Positions 41,015 to 43,077 of a DNA stretch of 43,077 nucleotides are shown piece by piece. Positions within the stretch are counted from its first letter, which is position 1, and each line of letters opens with the position of its first letter. The stretch lies in the NCBI GenBank assembly GCA_035516035.1, contig DATJAS010000153.1:1-43077 (forward strand), in the 5' to 3' direction. The translations under genes were made by a program, and so were the position numbers. The stretch is from Fen-1273 sp035516035. GTDB lineage: Bacteria; Bacteroidota; Ignavibacteria; UBA10030; UBA6906. Below the pieces are notes generated by a model that saw only the letters and a list, made by a program, of their open reading frames with translations, had not been told where the DNA came from and made no database searches.

Positions 41015-42244
41015 ATGTTCAGCGAACTCTTCCGTCGGCACATCGGCAGGGCGCAGGGTTCGGCACCGGACCTGCCGGCCGGGCTCTGCCGCACGCGCGC
41101 CGGGTCGCTCTGCGCGCTCTGTCACGCCTCGAGCACCGCGTACGATGCCGAGGCCCGTGCGCGCGGGGCCGCGCTCGCGGAATTCTGGACCAGGCTCCCC
41201 TCGCCGGGCCCTCTCGCACCCCTTGTCCGTTCTCCCCTGGGGCGGCGCTACCGGACGGTCACCAAGCGGAAGGCGTTCCTCGCCCGCGACGAAGTGCGAC
41301 TCGGACTGATTGAGGGGGAGTACGGCAGGCGCCCCCTCCCGGTGCGCGCGTGCGCCATCGAGCCGGAGACCCACGCGGCGGTATACGCCCGCCTGGAGGA
41401 GTCGATCCACGCCCCCGCGGCGCGGTCGCTTGCCCGTGCGCTCCGCTACGTGATCGTGCGGGGTTCATACGACGAGCTGGTGGTCATCTTCTCCGTGGAT
41501 CGGATCGACGGGGAGACGGTGCGGGGAGCCAACGGGCTCTCGCGCGGGCTCACCGGCGCATGCCCCGCAGTGCGGGGGGTGCTCCTGTACGAGGACCGCG
41601 GGGACGACCGGTACTACCTCAGCGCGCGAAGCGCCCCGCCCGCGCGGAGCGTCCGGAAGATCTTCGGGACTACCGACATTCGACTCTCCTTCGGCGGAAG
41701 GACTTTCCACTCTCCCCCGCTCGGCTTTTCGCAGGTCAACGCATCACTGGTCAACGCGCTCATCGCCGAAGCCGGCACGATGCTCGCACTCGGAGGTGAT
41801 GACGACATGGTCGATCTCTACTGCGGGTACGGCGTCTTCACGCTCACCGCGGGGCGAGCGGCGCGACGTGCTACCGGGATCGAACGCTCGGCGGAGGCGG
41901 TGGAGGCGGCCATCCGGAACGCGAAGGCGCGAGGGCCGTCGAACGCCCGGTTTATCCGCGGGGACATCACAGAGGAATCGCTCGGCGCCGTCCTCTCCCG
42001 GCTCCGCCGCCGCGATGCGGTGCTCCTCGACCCTCCCCGCGGGGGGACAGCCCCCGGCGTGATCGAATGCGTCGCCGCCGCCCGCCCCGCCAGGGCGGTC
42101 CACATGTTCTGCAATATCGACATCATGCCGGGGGAACTGGAGCGCTGGAGCCGGGCGGGCTACCGCGTCGTGCGAGGGACCCCTTTCGACATGTTCCCCG
42201 GCACGGATGAAACGGAAATCATGGTGCTGCTGGAGAGAGCGTGA
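41015..42244 (+). CDS. RlmD/TrmA-family 5-methyluridine RNA methyltransferase
   Basis: 409 residues, the only gene on the plus strand. SAM motif I DLYCGYGVFTLTAG, LDPPRGGTAPGVI and the catalytic cysteine C366 in HMFCNIDI define the family that methylates C5 of uridine in rRNA or tRNA. The TRAM domain at the N-terminus of RumA/RlmD is missing. In its place is a Cys-rich segment (GLCRTRAGSLCALC) that may hold an iron-sulphur cluster, as in other members. FCN replaces the usual SCN/SCNP. There is no clear ribosome-binding site before ATG 41015. It is divergent from the kinase operon, with 93 bases between. Target RNA unknown. Confidence 0.85.
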   Translation: MFSELFRRHIGRAQGSAPDLPAGLCRTRAGSLCALCHASSTAYDAEARARGAALAEFWTRLPSPGPLAPLVRSPLGRRYRTVTKRKAFLARDEVRLGLIEGEYGRRPLPVRACAIEPETHAAVYARLEESIHAPAARSLARALRYVIVRGSYDELVVIFSVDRIDGETVRGANGLSRGLTGACPAVRGVLLYEDRGDDRYYLSARSAPPARSVRKIFGTTDIRLSFGGRTFHSPPLGFSQVNASLVNALIAEAGTMLALGGDDDMVDLYCGYGVFTLTAGRAARRATGIERSAEAVEAAIRNAKARGPSNARFIRGDITEESLGAVLSRLRRRDAVLLDPPRGGTAPGVIECVAAARPARAVHMFCNIDIMPGELERWSRAGYRVVRGTPFDMFPGTDETEIMVLLERA

Positions 42245-42311
42245 TTGCCACGCCATAGAACGGCTCCCGCCTGCGGCGGGACGCAAAGAACGCGCTTCGC
42301 TCGCAATGACA
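42243..42311. repeat. Dispersed palindromic repeat between convergent genes
   Basis: GATTGCCACG begins inside the methyltransferase stop codon. A 7-bp stem with 3-base loop (42265-42281) follows, then CAAAGAACGCGCTTCGCTCGCAATGACAGG, ending seven bases before the stop of the dipeptidase gene. It is almost the same as the copy in korC. Its position suggests use as a two-way transcription end or mRNA stabiliser. Confidence 0.85.
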
Positions 42312-42318
42312 GGTTTGG

Positions 42319-43044
42319 TCAGCGTATCTGATCGAAGGGGATGTCCAGGACCCGGTAATACTTCCAGTCCTTGTAGTCGAAGTGCCACCACTCCCCCGAG
42401 TCGACAGTGAATCCCCCGGATGCCATTGTGGTGATGAGAAGATCCCGTAATTTCCTCTCGGCGGGCGTCCCTCCCGCATAGCGCGCGGCGGCGCGGGGGG
42501 AGAATTCATCGTACGCGCTCGGCATCCTGACTTCCTTCCCCGTTGCCAGCTCGTAGAGCGTGCAGTCGACGGCGCATCCGCGGTTGTGCTTCGAGCCGCG
42601 CGCCGGATTCGCCACGAACGCGCGCTTTGCAGGCGGCGTCTCGTCCCAGAACTTTTTCGTGATCGACCAGGGGCGGTACGCGTCCTTCACCAGGAGACCG
42701 AACCCGAGCGGAGCGAGCCGCCGACCGGCGCGGAGGAGAGCCATGGCAGCCGGACGCTGGAGGAACGCCCGCGCCTCGGCGTACATCGGCCGCTTCATGA
42801 AATTGTCGGCGGTGGCGTAACGGATATCGAGGCGGATCGTGGAGTCGAGCCTGACGAGCTCGACGAGGTCCGGGGTGCGGAATGCGCCCTGCTCGCGGGG
42901 CTGGGCGGCAAGCGGGAGCGCGGCGCCCAGCAGGGCATATGTCAGCCAGCGGCGTCGCGCGACGGCGCGCGGTGCCTCTCCGCCGGCGATCGCCCTACGC
43001 CCCCTTCGGGGGAGCCTGCTGCCGGCTCCACTTCTTGAAGGCAA
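42319..43044 (-). CDS. VanX-type D-Ala-D-Ala dipeptidase
   Basis: Zinc dipeptidase that splits D-alanyl-D-alanine. All catalytic parts are visible (numbered from the TTG start): R124 in KDAYRPW, zinc ligands H153 and D160 in SKHNRGCAVD, E218 and H221 in GEWWHFDY; the 7- and 3-residue spacings equal those of VanX. A signal peptide (WLTYALLGAALPLAAQ) suggests a periplasmic enzyme, so peptidoglycan recycling is more likely than vancomycin resistance, and no vanA/vanH gene is near. The start is uncertain: no ATG or GTG is in frame, and TTG 43044 lies within the end of the upstream gene. The true start may be a CTG nearer the signal peptide. Confidence 0.85.
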   Translation of the reverse strand: MPSRSGAGSRLPRRGRRAIAGGEAPRAVARRRWLTYALLGAALPLAAQPREQGAFRTPDLVELVRLDSTIRLDIRYATADNFMKRPMYAEARAFLQRPAAMALLRAGRRLAPLGFGLLVKDAYRPWSITKKFWDETPPAKRAFVANPARGSKHNRGCAVDCTLYELATGKEVRMPSAYDEFSPRAAARYAGGTPAERKLRDLLITTMASGGFTVDSGEWWHFDYKDWKYYRVLDIPFDQIR

Positions 43045-43077
43045 CTTCGAACTGCGCGTGGAACTCCCTCGCGTCGA
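42995..43077 (-). CDS. C-terminal end of an unidentified gene, partial
   Basis: Open from the window edge to a TAG at 42995 (26 codons; DAREFHAQFEVAFKKWSR...). It has a believable amphipathic pattern and ends directly before the dipeptidase. Too short to name. Confidence 0.5.
   Translation of the reverse strand, partial: DAREFHAQFEVAFKKWSRQQAPPKGA

Noticed and set aside
42319..43044. Vancomycin-resistance vanX.
   Set aside because: No vanH/vanA or vanRS, and a signal peptide points to the periplasm; D-Ala-D-Ala recycling is more likely.

Overview
The window is GC-rich DNA from a bacterium of the Bacteroidota/Chlorobi (FCB) side of the tree. An Ignavibacteria-, Kryptonia- or Kapabacteria-like lineage is my best guess. 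The evidence is a secreted protein ending in a type IX secretion sorting domain (NYPNPFNPATTIKF), a TonB receptor with a carboxypeptidase-like regulatory domain, and one promoter that fits the Bacteroidota TTG-N20-TAnnTTTG pattern. All genes but one (a methyltransferase at 41015) lie on the minus strand, so the genome reads from right to left. No rRNA, tRNA, CRISPR array, transposase or phage gene was seen, and no gene-free stretch exceeds about 220 bases.

Reading right to left. (1) 43077-41015: the end of an unknown gene, a VanX-type D-Ala-D-Ala dipeptidase, and a convergent RlmD/TrmA-type RNA methyltransferase, with a dispersed palindromic repeat filling the space between the two stops. (2) 40921-37077: PAS histidine kinase, NtrC-type sigma-54 activator, universal stress protein and a lone receiver domain. 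(3) 36883-22425: a 14.5-kb cytochrome operon with seven multiheme c-type cytochromes (77 predicted haem sites: 74 CXXCH, one CX3CH, two CX4CH), a b6-type cytochrome b plus Rieske protein, a separate di-haem cytochrome b, an outer-membrane beta-barrel and a small Cys-rich protein. It looks like a quinol-to-outside (or outside-to-quinone) electron conduit. (4) 22208-7280: a tightly packed 17-gene operon that starts with the haem-lyase component CcmF and continues with ferredoxin, nitroreductase-like flavoprotein, methionine gamma-lyase-like enzyme, CoA-transferase, four-subunit 2-oxoacid:ferredoxin oxidoreductase, two tiny ferritin-like proteins, isocitrate/isopropylmalate dehydrogenase, HMG-CoA-lyase-family lyase, CaiB-type CoA-transferase, LeuC, LeuD and OsmC. 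(5) 7135-5744: hemN. (6) 5525-1: LacI-type repressor with a textbook promoter and twin operators, a T9SS-exported protein with two sugar-binding-like domains, and a TonB-dependent receptor cut by the window edge.

How they fit together. The metabolic operon holds every activity needed to run, in either direction, the series acyl-CoA + CO2 <-> 2-oxoacid <-> 3-substituted malate <-> 2-substituted malate <-> its CoA ester <-> acetyl-CoA + shorter 2-oxoacid. This is chemically the same as the reductive-TCA arm from succinyl-CoA to citrate cleavage, but built from leucine-pathway-type and CaiB/HMG-CoA-lyase-type enzymes. The methionine gamma-lyase-like neighbour suggests 2-oxobutyrate/propionyl-CoA/citramalate as the substrate series. 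Reduced ferredoxin and quinol from this metabolism could be oxidised by the cytochrome system; CcmF and HemN supply covalent haem attachment and haem. Two sigma-54-like boxes of the same unusual form precede the stress-protein gene and the cytochrome operon next to the NtrC-type activator, suggesting one local regulatory circuit. The most novel features are the proposed 2-oxoacid/alkylmalate arm, the cytochrome operon with its internally duplicated 19-haem protein and its fused and split c-b pairs, and a dispersed repeat that supplies the C-terminus of one oxidoreductase subunit.
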